This document shows, piece after piece, positions 28,201-41,524 of a stretch of DNA of 64,000 bases (position 1 is its first letter; every line of letters starts with the position of its first letter). The notes under the pieces are model-generated. The model did not search any database and was not told the DNA's origin. It was given only the letters and a program-made list of their open reading frames with translations. The DNA is from Sanderia malayensis. Taxonomy: Eukaryota > Cnidaria > Scyphozoa > Semaeostomeae > Pelagiidae. Made by a program: the position numbers and the translations under genes. Where the stretch lies: positions 1,612,001-1,676,000 of the forward strand of contig RQOL01000915.1 of assembly GCA_013076295.1 (NCBI GenBank), given 5' to 3'.

Positions 28201-28358
28201 TTCAACAAAGTTCAACCATCAGGAACTTGGTTCAACCATATGGAGCTGGGTTTCACCATACAGAACTGAGTACAATGACTGGGTTAAACAATATTGAACT
28301 AAGTTCAACCATATTGAACAAGCTCAGTCATTGAATTACGTTCAACCATATCGAACTT
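25289..28358 (+). repeat. Family I higher-order unit R1 (3,070 bp)
   Basis: First of five consecutive units, each starting at GGCTCCACAATATACAG (25,289; 28,359; 33,275; 38,192; 41,525). This is the short form. It retains AACCTTATGG (near 25,594) and GGAAATGGGTTC (near 25,801), where R2-R5 have AACTTTATGG and GGAAAGGGGTTC, so R1 is the ancestral-looking copy. After about 26,880 it runs through AAAAGGGGCTGGG (27,011) and CATACTTAACTAAG (27,189) to the next unit. Confidence 0.85.
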
Positions 28359-29839
28359 GGCTCCACAATATACAGCTGGGTTCAACCATATTGAACTAAG
28401 TTCAACCATAAGGAACTGGGTTAAGCAATAATGAACTGGGTTCAACCATAACGAACAAGCTCAATCATATTGAATTAGGTTCAACAAAATCGAACTAGGT
28501 TCCACCATATGCAACTGGGTTCAACATTATTGAACTGGGTTCAACCAAATGGAGCTGGGTTCAACAATACTGAGCTATGTTCAACCATAAGGAACAGGCT
28601 TCAACAATATTGAACTAGGTTTAACAATATGGAGCTGGGTTCAACCATATTGAACTAGATTCAACTTTATGGAGCTGGGTACAATTATTTTAAACTATGT
28701 TCAACCATAAGGAACTGGGTTCAACAATATTGAACTATGTACAACCATATGGAGCTGGGTTCAACTATATTGAACTAAGTTGAACCACATTGAACTAAGT
28801 TCAATGAAATTGAATTAGGTTCAACCACATGGAGCTTGTTTCAACCATACTGAACTAAGTTCAATCATAAGGAAAGGGGTTCAACAAAATTGAACTATGT
28901 TCAAGGATATTGAGCAAGTTCCATCACATTGAGTTTGGTTCAACCATATTGAACTAGGTTCAAAGCATGGACCTGGGTTCAACCATATTGAACTAGGTTC
29001 AACCATATTGAACTAGGTTCAACCATACACAACAAAGTGTAATCATATTGAATTAAGTTCTGCCATTTTGAGCTGGGTTCCACCATACTGAACTAAGTTC
29101 AACGATAAGGAACTGGGTTAAACAATATTGAACCTAGTACAACCATAATGAACAAGTTCAATCATATTGAATTAGGTTAAACCATATCGAACTAGGTTCC
29201 ACCATATGCAGCTGGGTTCAACATTATTGAACTAGGTTCAACCAAATGGAGCTGGGTTCAACCATACTGAACTAAGTTCAACCATAAGGAACTGGCTTCA
29301 ACAATACTGAACTATGTTCAACCATAAGGAACAGGCTTCAACAATATTGAACTAGGTTCAACAATATGGAGCTGGGTTCAACCATATTGAACTAGATTCA
29401 ATGAAATTCATAAAGGCTCAACCATGTGGAACTAGATTCATCCATATTGAACTAGGTTCAACCATATGGAGCCTGGTTCAACCATATGGAGCTAGATTCA
29501 ACCATACACAACAAAGTGTAATCATATTGAATTAAGTTCAGCCATTCTGAGCTGGGTTCCACCTTACTGAACTAAGTTCAACGATAAGGAACTGGGTTAA
29601 ACAATATTGAACTTAGTACAACCATAATGAACAAGCTCAATCATATTGAATTAGGTTCAACCATATCGAAGTAGGTTTCACCATATGCAGCTGGGTTCAA
29701 CATTATTGAACTAGGTTCAACCAAATGGAGTTGGGTTCAACCATACTGAACTAAGTTCAACCATATAGAATCGGGTTAAACAATATTGAACTGAGTACAA
29801 CCATAATGTATAAGCTCAATCATATTGAATTAGGTTCAA

Positions 29840-30574
29840 CCATATCGAGCTAGGTTCCGCCATATGCAGCTGGGTTCAACATTATTGAACTAGGTTCAAC
29901 CAAATGGAGCTGGGTTCAACCATACTGAACTAAGTTCAACGATAAGGAACTGGGTTAAACAATATTGAACTGAGTACAACCATAATGAACAAGCTCAATC
30001 ATATTGAATTAGGTTCAACCATATCGAGCTAGGTTCCGCCATATGCAGCTGGGTTCAACATTATTGAACTAGGTTCAACGAAATGGTGCTGGGTTCAACC
30101 ATACTCAACTAAGTTCAACCATAAGGAACTGGGTTCAACAATACTGAACTATGTTCAACCATAAGGAACAGGCTTCAACCATATTGAGCTATGTTCAACC
30201 ATAAGGAACAGGCTTCAACAATATTGAACTAGGTTCAACAATATGGAGCTGGGTTCAACCAGATTGACTAAGATAAACCATAAAGAGCTGAGCTCAGCAA
30301 ATTTGAACTAGGTTCAACAATATGGAGCTGGGTTCAACCATATTGAACAAAGTTCAACCACAAGGAACAGGCTTCAACAATATTGAACTAGGTTCAACCA
30401 TATGGAGCTGGGTTCAACAATACTGAGCTATGTTCAACCATAAGGAACAGGCTTCAACAATATTGAACTAGATTCAACAATATGGAGCTGGGTTCAACCA
30501 GATTGACTAAGATAAACCATAAAGAGCTGAGCTCAGCAAATTTGAGCTAGGTTCAACAATATGGAGCTGGGTTC
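29840..30574 (+). repeat. Segment special to long family I units
   Basis: The long units differ from the short one by this stretch: CGAGCTAGGTTCCGCC occurs twice in tandem (about 29,846 and 30,021), then GAAATGGTGCTGGG near 30,080, then two rounds of GAGCTGAGCTCAGCAAATTTG. The same stretch recurs in R3 (about 34,760-35,490), R4 (about 39,678-40,400) and R5 (about 43,010-43,730). The internal doubling has a period of about 175 bp. CGAGCTAGGTTCCG appears nowhere else in the window that I could see. Confidence 0.75.
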
Positions 30575-30642
30575 AACAATATTGAAACATATAGCTGTAA
30601 CATATGACTAGTTCAACCATATTGAACTATTGAACATTGACT
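30575..30642 (+). repeat. Degraded monomers at a duplication junction
   Basis: Here the monomer pattern breaks into fragments such as AACATATAGCTGTAACATATG and ACTATTGAACATTGACTAAG (written in part). The equivalent place in R3 (about 35,491-35,563) and the R1 source (about 25,655-25,727) is clean and 5 bp longer. It lies exactly where the 1,846-bp duplication rejoins the unit. It may be a repair scar private to this copy or a poor consensus call. Confidence 0.7.
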
Positions 30643-33274
30643 AAGTTCAATGAAATTGAATTAGGTTCAACCACATGGAGCTTGTTTCAACCATACTGAA
30701 CTATGTTCAATCATAAGGAAATGGGTTCAACAAAATTGAACTATGTTCAAGGATATTGAGCAAGTTCCATCACATTGAGTTTGGTTCAACCATATTGAAC
30801 TAGGTTCAAAGCATGGACCTGGGTTCAACCATATTGAACTAGGTTCAACCATATTGAACTAGGTTCAACCATACACAACAAAGTGTAATCATATTGAATT
30901 AAGTTCTGCCATTTTGAGCTGGGTTCCACCATACTGAACTAAGTTCAACGATAAGGAACTGGGTTAAACAATATTGAACCTAGTACAACCATAATGAACA
31001 AGCTCAATCATATTGAATTAGGTTAAACCATATCGAACTAGGTTCCACCATATGCAGCTGGGTTCAACATTATTGAACTAGGTTCAACCAAATGGAGCTG
31101 GGTTCAACCATACTGAACTAAGTTCAACCATAAGGAACTGGCTTCAACAATACTGAACTATGTTCAACCATAAGGAACAGGCTTCAACAATATTGAACTA
31201 GGTTCAACAATATGGAGCTGGGTTCAACCATATTGAACTAGATTCAATGAAATTCATAAAGGCTCAACCATGTGGAACTAGATTCATCCATATTGAACTA
31301 GGTTCAACCATATGGAGCCTGGTTCAACCATATGGAGCTAGATTCAACCATACACAACAAAGTGTAATCATATTGAATTAAGTTCAGCCATTCTGAGCTG
31401 GGTTCCACCTTACTGAACTAAGTTCAACGATAAGGAACTGGGTTAAACAATATTGAACTTAGTACAACCATAATGAACAAGCTCAATCATATTGAATTAG
31501 GTTCAACCATATCGAAGTAGGTTCCACCATATGCAGCTGGGTTCAACATTATTGAACTAGGTTCAACCAAATGGAGTTGGGTTCAACCATACTGAACTAA
31601 GTTCAACCATATAGAATCGGGTTAAACAATATTGAACTGAGTACAACCATAATGTATAAGCTCAATCATATTGAATTAGGTTCAACCATATCAAACTAGG
31701 TTCCACCATATGCAACTGGGTTCAACATTATTGAACTGGGCTCAACCAAATGGAGCTGGGTTCACCAATACTGAGCTATGTTCAACCATAAGGAACAGGC
31801 TTCAACAATATTGAACTAGGTTCAACAATATGGAGCTGGGTTCAACCATATTGAACTAGATTCAATGAAATTGATAAAAGCTCAACCATGTCGAACTAGA
31901 TTCATCCATAGTGAACTAGGTTCAACAAAAGGGGCTGGGTTCAACCAGATTGACTAAGATAAACCATAAAGAGCTGGGCTCAGCAATATTGAACTAGGTT
32001 CAACAATATGGAGCTGGGTTCAACCATATGGCGCTAGATTCAACCATACACAACAAAGTGTAATCATATTGAATTAAGTTCAGCCGTTTTCAGCTGGGTT
32101 CCACCATACTTAACTAAGTTCAAGGAACTGGTTTAAACAATAATGAACTGAGTTCAACCATAACGAACAAGCTTCAACAATATTGAGCTAGGTTCAACAA
32201 TATGGAGCTGGGTTCAACCATATTGAACTAGATTCAATGAAATTGATAAAGGTTCAACCATATCGAACTAGATTCATCCATATTGAACTAGGTTCAACCA
32301 TATGGAGCTCGGTTCAACAATATTGAACTATGTTCAACCATAAGGAACAGGCTTCAAAAATATTGAACTAGGTTCAACAATATGGAGCTGGGTTCAACCA
32401 TATCGAACTAGGTTCAACCACATTGAACTGGGTTCAACCATATTGCATTAAGTTCAACCATAAGGAACTGAGTTTAAAAAATATTGAACTAGGTTCAACC
32501 ATATGGAGCTGGGTTCAACCATATTGAACAAAGTTCAACCATAAGGAACTAGGTTCAACCATATGGAGCTGGGTTTCACCATACAGAACTGGATATAACC
32601 ATAGGGAAATGGCTTAAACAATATTGAACTAAGGTCAACCATATTGAACAAGCTCAGTCATTGAATTACGTTCAACCATATCGAACTAGATTCAATGAAA
32701 TTGATAAAAGCTCAACCATATCGAACTAGATTCATCCATATTGAACTCGGTTGAACCATATGGAGCTAGGTTCTACCAGATTGACTAAGTTCAACCATAA
32801 GGAACTGGGTTCAACAATATTGAACTATGTACAACCATATGGAGCTGGGCTCAACTATATTGAACTAAGTTGAACCATATTGAACTAACTTCAATGAAAT
32901 TGAATTAGGTTCACCACATGGAGCTTCTTTCAACCATACTGAACTAAGTTCAACCATAAGGAACTGGGTTCAACAAAATTGAACTATGTTCAAGGATATT
33001 GAGCAAGTTCCATCACTTTGAGTTTGGTTCAACCATATTGAACTAGGTTCAAAGTATGGACCTGGGTTCAACCATATTGAACTAGGTTCAACCATATGGA
33101 GGTGGGTTCAACCATATTCAACAAAGTTCAACCATCAGGAACTTGGTTCAACCATATGGAGCTGGGTTTCACCATACAGAACTGAGTACAATGACTGGGT
33201 TAAACAATATTGAACTAAGTTCAACCATATTGAACAAGCTCAGTCATTGAATTACGTTCAACCATATCGAACTT

Positions 33275-36200
33275 GGCTCCACAATATACAGCTGGGTTCA
33301 ACCATATTGAACTAAGTTCAACCATAAGGAACTGGGTTAAGCAATAATGAACTGGGTTCAACCATAACGAACAAGCTCAATCATATTGAATTAGGTTCAA
33401 CAAAATCGAACTAGGTTCCACCATATGCAACTGGGTTCAACATTATTGAACTGGGTTCAACCAAATGGAGCTGGGTTCAACAATACTGAGCTATGTTCAA
33501 CCATAAGGAACAGGCTTCAACAATATTGAACTAGGTTTAACAATATGGAGCTGGGTTCAACCATATTGAACTAGATTCAACTTTATGGAGCTGGGTACAA
33601 TTATTTTAAACTATGTTCAACCATAAGGAACTGGGTTCAACAATATTGAACTATGTACAACCATATGGAGCTGGGTTCAACTATATTGAACTAAGTTGAA
33701 CCACATTGAACTAAGTTCAATGAAATTGAATTAGGTTCAACCACATGGAGCTTGTTTCAACCATACTGAACTAAGTTCAATCATAAGGAAAGGGGTTCAA
33801 CAAAATTGAACTATGTTCAAGGATATTGAGCAAGTTCCATCACATTGAGTTTGGTTCAACCATATTGAACTAGGTTCAAAGCATGGACCTGGGTTCAACC
33901 ATATTGAACTAGGTTCAACCATATTGAACTAGGTTCAACCATACACAACAAAGTGTAATCATATTGAATTAAGTTCTGCCATTTTGAGCTGGGTTCCACC
34001 ATACTGAACTAAGTTCAACGATAAGGAACTGGGTTAAACAATATTGAACCTAGTACAACCATAATGAACAAGTTCAATCATATTGAATTAGGTTAAACCA
34101 TATCGAACTAGGTTCCACCATATGCAGCTGGGTTCAACATTATTGAACTAGGTTCAACCAAATGGAGCTGGGTTCAACCATACTGAACTAAGTTCAACCA
34201 TAAGGAACTGGCTTCAACAATACTGAACTATGTTCAACCATAAGGAACAGGCTTCAACAATATTGAACTAGGTTCAACAATATGGAGCTGGGTTCAACCA
34301 TATTGAACTAGATTCAATGAAATTCATAAAGGCTCAACCATGTGGAACTAGATTCATCCATATTGAACTAGGTTCAACCATATGGAGCCTGGTTCAACCA
34401 TATGGAGCTAGATTCAACCATACACAACAAAGTGTAATCATATTGAATTAAGTTCAGCCATTCTGAGCTGGGTTCCACCTTACTGAACTAAGTTCAACGA
34501 TAAGGAACTGGGTTAAACAATATTGAACTTAGTACAACCATAATGAACAAGCTCAATCATATTGAATTAGGTTCAACCATATCGAAGTAGGTTTCACCAT
34601 ATGCAGCTGGGTTCAACATTATTGAACTAGGTTCAACCAAATGGAGTTGGGTTCAACCATACTGAACTAAGTTCAACCATATAGAATCGGGTTAAACAAT
34701 ATTGAACTGAGTACAACCATAATGTATAAGCTCAATCATATTGAATTAGGTTCAACCATATCGAGCTAGGTTCCGCCATATGCAGCTGGGTTCAACATTA
34801 TTGAACTAGGTTCAACCAAATGGAGCTGGGTTCAACCATACTGAACTAAGTTCAACGATAAGGAACTGGGTTAAACAATATTGAACTGAGTACAACCATA
34901 ATGAACAAGCTCAATCATATTGAATTAGGTTCAACCATATCGAGCTAGGTTCCGCCATATGCAGCTGGTTCAACATTATTGAACTAGGTTCAACGAAATG
35001 GTGCTGGGTTCAACCATACTCAACTAAGTTCAACCATAAGGAACTGGGTTCAACAATACTGAACTATGTTCAACCATAAGGAACAGGCTTCAACCATATT
35101 GAGCTATGTTCAACCATAAGGAACAGGCTTCAACAATATTGAACTAGGTTCAACAATATGGAGCTGGGTTCAACCAGATTGACTAAGATAAACCATAAAG
35201 AGCTGAGCTCAGCAAATTTGAACTAGGTTCAACAATATGGAGCTGGGTTCAACCATATTGAACAAAGTTCAACCACAAGGAACAGGCTTCAACAATATTG
35301 AACTAGGTTCAACCATATGGAGCTGGGTTCAACAATACTGAGCTATGTTCAACCATAAGGAACAGGCTTCAACAATATTGAACTAGATTCAACAATATGG
35401 AGCTGGGTTCAACCAGATTGACTAAGATAAACCATAAAGAGCTGAGCTCAGCAAATTTGAGCTAGGTTCAACAATATGGAGCTGGGTTCAACAATATTGA
35501 ACTATGTACAACCATATGGAGCTGGGTTCAACTATATTGAACTAAGTTGAACCACATTGAACTAAGTTCAATGAAATTGAATTAGGTTCAACCACATGGA
35601 GCTTGTTTCAACCATACTGAACTATGTTCAATCATAAGGAAATGGGTTCAACAAAATTGAACTATGTTCAAGGATATTGAGCAAGTTCCATCACATTGAG
35701 TTTGGTTCAACCATATTGAACTAGGTTCAAAGCATGGACCTGGGTTCAACCATATTGAACTAGGTTCAACCATATTGAACTAGGTTCAACCATACACAAC
35801 AAAGTGTAATCATATTGAATTAAGTTCTGCCATTTTGAGCTGGGTTCCACCATACTGAACTAAGTTCAACGATAAGGAACTGGGTTAAACAATATTGAAC
35901 CTAGTACAACCATAATGAACAAGCTCAATCATATTGAATTAGGTTAAACCATATCGAACTAGGTCCACCATATGCAGCTGGGTTCAACATTATTGAACTA
36001 GGTTCAACCAAATGGAGCTGGGTTCAACCATACTGAACTAAGTTCAACCATAAGGAACTGGCTTCAACAATACTGAACTATGTTCAACCATAAGGAACAG
36101 GCTTCAACAATATTGAACTAGGTTCAACAATATGGAGCTGGGTTCAACATATTGAACTAGATTCAATGAAATTCATAAAGGCTCAACCATGTGGAACTAG

Positions 36201-38191
36201 ATTCATCCATATTGAACTAGGTTCAACCATATGGAGCCTGGTTCAACCATATGGAGCTAGATTCAACCATACACAACAAAGTGTAATCATATTGAATTAA
36301 GTTCAGCCATTCTGAGCTGGGTTCCACCTTACTGAACTAAGTTCAACGATAAGGAACTGGGTTAAACAATATTGAACTTAGTACAACCATAATGAACAAG
36401 CTCAATCATATTGAATTAGGTTCAACCATATCGAAGTAGGTTCCACCATATGCAGCTGGGTTCAACATTATTGAACTAGGTTCAACCAAATGGAGTTGGG
36501 TTCAACCATACTGAACTAAGTTCAACCATATAGAATCGGGTTAAACAATATTGAACTGAGTACAACCATAATGTATAAGCTCAATCATATTGAATTAGGT
36601 TCAACCATATCAAACTAGGTTCCACCATATGCAACTGGGTTCAACATTATTGAACTGGGCTCAACCAAATGGAGCTGGGTTCACCAATACTGAGCTATGT
36701 TCAACCATAAGGAACAGGCTTCAACAATATTGAACTAGGTTCAACAATATGGAGCTGGGTTCAACCATATTGAACTAGATTCAATGAAATTGATAAAAGC
36801 TCAACCATGTCGAACTAGATTCATCCATAGTGAACTAGGTTCAACAAAGGGGCTGGGTTCAACCAGATTGACTAAGATAAACCATAAAGAGCTGGGCTCA
36901 GCAATATTGAACTAGGTTCAACAATATGGAGCTGGGTTCAACCATATGGCGCTAGATTCAACCATACACAACAAAGTGTAATCATATTGAATTAAGTTCA
37001 GCCGTTTTCAGCTGGGTTCCACCATACTTAACTAAGTTCAAGGAACTGGTTTAAACAATAATGAACTGAGTTCAACCATAACGAACAAGCTTCAACAATA
37101 TTGAGCTAGGTTCAACAATATGGAGCTGGGTTCAACCATATTGAACTAGATTCAATGAAATTGATAAAGGTTCAACCATATCGAACTAGATTCATCCATA
37201 TTGAACTAGGTTCAACCATATGGAGCTCGGTTCAACAATATTGAACTATGTTCAACCATAAGGAACAGGCTTCAAAAATATTGAACTAGGTTCAACAATA
37301 TGGAGCTGGGTTCAACCATATCGAACTAGGTTCAACCACATTGAACTGGGTTCAACCATATTGCATTAAGTTCAACCATAAGGAACTGAGTTTAAAAATA
37401 TTGAACTAGGTTCAACCATATGGAGCTGGGTTCAACCATATTGAACAAAGTTCAACCATAAGGAACTAGGTTCAACCATATGGAGCTGGGTTTCACCATA
37501 CAGAACTGGATATAACCATAGGGAAATGGCTTAAACAATATTGAACTAAGGTCAACCATATTGAACAAGCTCAGTCATTGAATTACGTTCAACCATATCG
37601 AACTAGATTCAATGAAATTGATAAAAGCTCAACCATATCGAACTAGATTCATCCATATTGAACTCGGTTGAACCATATGGAGCTAGGTTCTACCAGATTG
37701 ACTAAGTTCAACCATAAGGAACTGGGTTCAACAATATTGAACTATGTACAACCATATGGAGCTGGGCTCAACTATATTGAACTAAGTTGAACCATATTGA
37801 ACTAACTTCAATGAAATTGAATTAGGTTCAACCACATGGAGCTTCTTTCAACCATACTGAACTAAGTTCAACCATAAGGAACTGGGTTCAACAAAATTGA
37901 ACTATGTTCAAGGATATTGAGCAAGTTCCATCACTTTGAGTTTGGTTCAACATATTGAACTAGGTTCAAAGTATGGACCTGGGTTCAACCATATTGAACT
38001 AGGTTCAACCATATGGAGGTGGGTTCAACCATATTCAACAAAGTTCAACCATCAGGAACTTGGTTCAACCATATGGAGCTGGGTTTCACCATACAGAACT
38101 GAGTACAATGACTGGGTTAAACAATATTGAACTAAGTTCAACCATATTGAACAAGCTCAGTCATTGAATTACGTTCAACCATATCGAACTT
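33275..38191 (+). repeat. Family I higher-order unit R3 (4,917 bp, long form)
   Basis: Near-identical to R2 with the same 1,846-bp (here 1,851-bp) internal repeat: ATGAAATTGAATTAGG at 33,720 and 35,571. Differences from R2 are mostly single-base losses: GCAGCTGGTTCAAC near 34,964, CTAGGTCCACC near 35,960, GGGTTCAACATATTG near 36,142, AACAAAGGGGCTGG near 36,842, and GTTCAACATATTG near 37,945. R2 and R3 share GGTTCTACCAG (32,770 and 37,686), absent from R1. Confidence 0.88.
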
Positions 38192-40813
38192 GGCTCCACA
38201 ATATACAGCTGGGTTCAACCATATTGAACTAAGTTCAACCATAAGGAACTGGGTTAAGCAATAATGAACTGGGTTCAACCATAACGAACAAGCTCAATCA
38301 TATTGAATTAGGTTCAACAAAATCGAACTAGGTTCCACCATATGCAACTGGGTTCAACATTATTGAACTGGGTTCAACCAAATGGAGCTGGGTTCAACAA
38401 TACTGAGCTATGTTCAACCATAAGGAACAGGCTTCAACAATATTGAACTAGGTTTAACAATATGGAGCTGGGTTCAACCATATTGAACTAGATTCAACTT
38501 TATGGAGCTGGGTACAATTATTTTAAACTATGTTCAACCATAAGGAACTGGGTTCAACAATATTGAACTATGTACAACCATATGGAGCTGGGTTCAACTA
38601 TATTGAACTAAGTTGAACCACATTGAACTAAGTTCAATGAAATTGAATTAGGTTCAACCACATGGAGCTTGTTTCAACCATACTGAACTAAGTTCAATCA
38701 CAAGGAAAGGGGTTCAACAAAATTGAACTATGTTCAAGGATATTGAGCAAGTTCCATCACATTGAGTTTGGTTCAACCATATTGAACTAGGTTCAAAGCA
38801 TGGACCTGGGTTCAACCATATTGAACTAGGTTCAACCATATTGAACTAGGTTCAACCATACACAACAAAGTGTAATCATATTGAATTAAGTTCTGCCATT
38901 TTGAGCTGGGTTCCACCATACTGAACTAAGTTCAACGATAACGAACTGGGTTAAACAATATTGAACCTAGTACAACCATAATGAACAAGCTCAATCATAT
39001 TGAATTAGGTTAAACCATATCGAACTAGGTTCCACCATATGCAGCTGGGTTCAACATTATTGAACTAGGTTCAACCAAATGGAGCTGGGTTCAACCATAC
39101 TGAACTAAGTTCAACCATAAGGAACTGGCTTCAACAATACTGAACTATGTTCAACCATAAGGAACAGGCTTCAACAATATTGAACTAGGTTCAACAATAT
39201 GGAGCTGGGCTCAACCATATTGAACTAGATTCAATGAAATTCATAAAGGCTCAACCATGTGGAACTAGATTCATCCATATTGAACTAGGTTCAACCATAT
39301 GGAGCCTGGTTCAACCATATGGAGCTAGATTCAACCATACACAACAAAGTGTAATCATATTGAATTAAGTTCAGCCATTCTGAGCTGGGTTCCACCTTAC
39401 TGAACTAAGTTCAACGATAAGGAACTGGGTTAAACAATATTGAACTTAGTACAACCATAATGAACAAGCTCAATCATATTGAATTAGGTTCAACCATATC
39501 GAAGTAGGTTTCACCATATGCAGCTGGGTTCAACATTATTGAACTAGGTTCAACCAAATGGAGTTGGGTTCAACCATACTGAACTAAGTTCAACCATATA
39601 GAATCGGGTTAAACAATATTGAACTGAGTACAACCATAATGTATAAGCTCAATCATATTGAATTAGGTTCAACCATATCGAGCTAGGTTCCGCCATATGC
39701 AGCTGGGTTCAACATTATTGAACTAGGTTCAACCAAATGGAGCTGGGTTCAACCATACTGAACTAAGTTCAACGATAAGGAACTGGGTTAAACAATATTA
39801 AACTGAGTACAACCATAATGAACAAGCTCAATCATATTGAATTAGGTTCAACCATATCGAGCTAGTTCCGCCATATGCAGCTGGGTTCAACATTATTGAA
39901 CTAGGTTCAACGAAATGGTGCTGGGTTCAACCATACTCAACTAAGTTCAACCATAAGGAACTGGGTTCAACAATACTGAACTATGTTCAACCATAAGGAA
40001 CAGGCTTCAACCATATTGAGCTATGTTCAACCATAAGGAACAGGCTTCAACAATATTGAACTAGGTTCAACAATATGGAGCTGGGTTCAACCAGATTGAC
40101 TAAGATAAACCATAAAGAGCTGAGCTCAGCAAATTTGAACTAGGTTCAACAATATGGAGCTGGGTTCAACCATATTGAACAAAGTTCAACCACAAGGAAC
40201 AGGCTTCAACAATATTGAACTAGGTTCAACCATATGGAGCTGGGTTCAACAATACTGAGCTATGTTCAACCATAAGGAACAGGCTTCAACAATATTGAAC
40301 TAGGTTCAACAATATGGAGCTGGGTTCAACCAGATTGACTAAGATAAACCATAAAGAGCTGAGCTCAGCAAATTTGAACTAGGTTCAACAATATGGAGCT
40401 GGGTTCAACCATATTGAAAAAGCTGAACCATAAGGATCTGAGCTCAACAATATTGAACTAGGTTCAACCATATGGAGCTGGGTTTAAAAATATTCAACTA
40501 GGTTCAACCATTTGGAGCTGGGTTCAACCATATTGAACTAAGTTCAACCATAAAGAACGGGGTTCAAGAAAATTGAACTAAGTTCAACCATATTGAACTA
40601 GATTCAATGAAATTGATAAATGATCAACCATATCAAACTAGACTCATCCATATTGAACTAGGTTCAACCATATTGAACTAGGTTCAACCATATGGAGCTG
40701 GGTTCAACCATATTGAACTAAGTTCAACCATGAGGAACTGGGCTCAACAATACTGAACTATGTTCAACCATAAGGAACAGGCTTCAAAAAAATGGAACTA
40801 GGTTCAACCATAT
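37481..40813 (+). repeat. 3,333-bp tandem pair, copy 1
   Basis: From TTTCACCATACAGAACTGGATATAACC (in part) near 37,491 onward, the sequence repeats at offset 3,332-3,333: CAGAACTGGATATAACC at 37,501 and 40,833, GGCTCCACAATATACAG at 38,192 and 41,525, AAAGAACGGGG at 40,552 and 43,885. Copy 2 is about 40,814-44,146. The unit is one family I head fused to a short family II piece (about 40,410-40,810) and then back to family I. Confidence 0.85.
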
Positions 40814-41524
40814 GGAGCTGGGTTTCACCATACAGAACTGGATATAACCATAGGGAAATGGCTTAAACAATATTGAACTAAGGTCAACCATATTGAACAA
40901 GCTCAGTCATTGAATTACGTTCAACCATATCGAACTAGATTCAATGAAATTGATAAAAGCTCAACCATATCGAACTAGATTCATCCATATTGAACTCGGT
41001 TGAACCATATGGAGCTAGGTTCTACCAGATTGACTAAGTTCAACCATAAGGAACTGGGTTCAACAATATTGAACTATGTACAACCATATGGAGCTGGGCT
41101 CAACTATATTGAACTAAGTTGAACCATATTGAACTAACTTCAATGAAATTGAATTAGGTTCAACCACATGGAGCTTCTTTCAACCATACTGAACTAAGTT
41201 CAACCATAAGGAACTGGGTTCAACAAAATTGAACTATGTTCAAGGATATTGAGCAAGTTCCATCACTTTGAGTTTGGTTCAACCATATTGAACTAGGTTC
41301 AAAGTATGGACCTGGGTTCAACCATATTGAACTAGGTTCAACCATATGGAGGTGGGTTCAACCATATTCAACAAAGTTCAACCATCAGGAACTTGGTTCA
41401 ACCATATGGAGCTGGGTTTCACCATACAGAACTGAGTACAATGACTGGGTTAAACAATATTGAACTAAGTTCAACCATATTGAACAAGCTCAGTCATTGA
41501 ATTACGTTCAACCATATCGAACTT
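38192..41524 (+). repeat. Family I higher-order unit R4 (3,333 bp, hybrid)
   Basis: R4 begins like R3 and keeps the CGAGCTAGTTCCGCC-containing stretch (about 39,678-39,880; one G lost near 39,866). After GAGCTGAGCTCAGCAAATTTG it departs into family II sequence at about 40,410-40,810: TTTAAAAATATTCAACTAGG, AAAGAACGGGGTTCAAG (40,552) and the private GATAAATGATCAACC. It then jumps back to family I at TTTCACCATACAG near 40,823, skipping most of the long-unit tail. Confidence 0.83.

Larger units (their letters stand above)
28359..33274 (+). repeat. Family I higher-order unit R2 (4,916 bp, long form)
   Basis: R2 equals the 3,070-bp unit plus an extra 1,846 bp: the string ATGAAATTGAATTAGG occurs twice in the unit, at 28,804 and 30,650, exactly 1,846 bp apart. 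The first occurrence is followed by the derived GGAAAGGGGTTC; the second by the ancestral GGAAATGGGTTC, so the second half came from an R1-like copy and not from R2 itself. The junction at 30,575-30,642 is scrambled. An extra A lies in AGTTTAAAAAATATTG near 32,471. Confidence 0.88.

Noticed and set aside
37936..38130. 64-codon open reading frame as a gene
   Set aside because: TTG start, no ribosome-binding or promoter context, repetitive peptide from satellite monomers, and open only because of a one-base deletion absent from sister copies.
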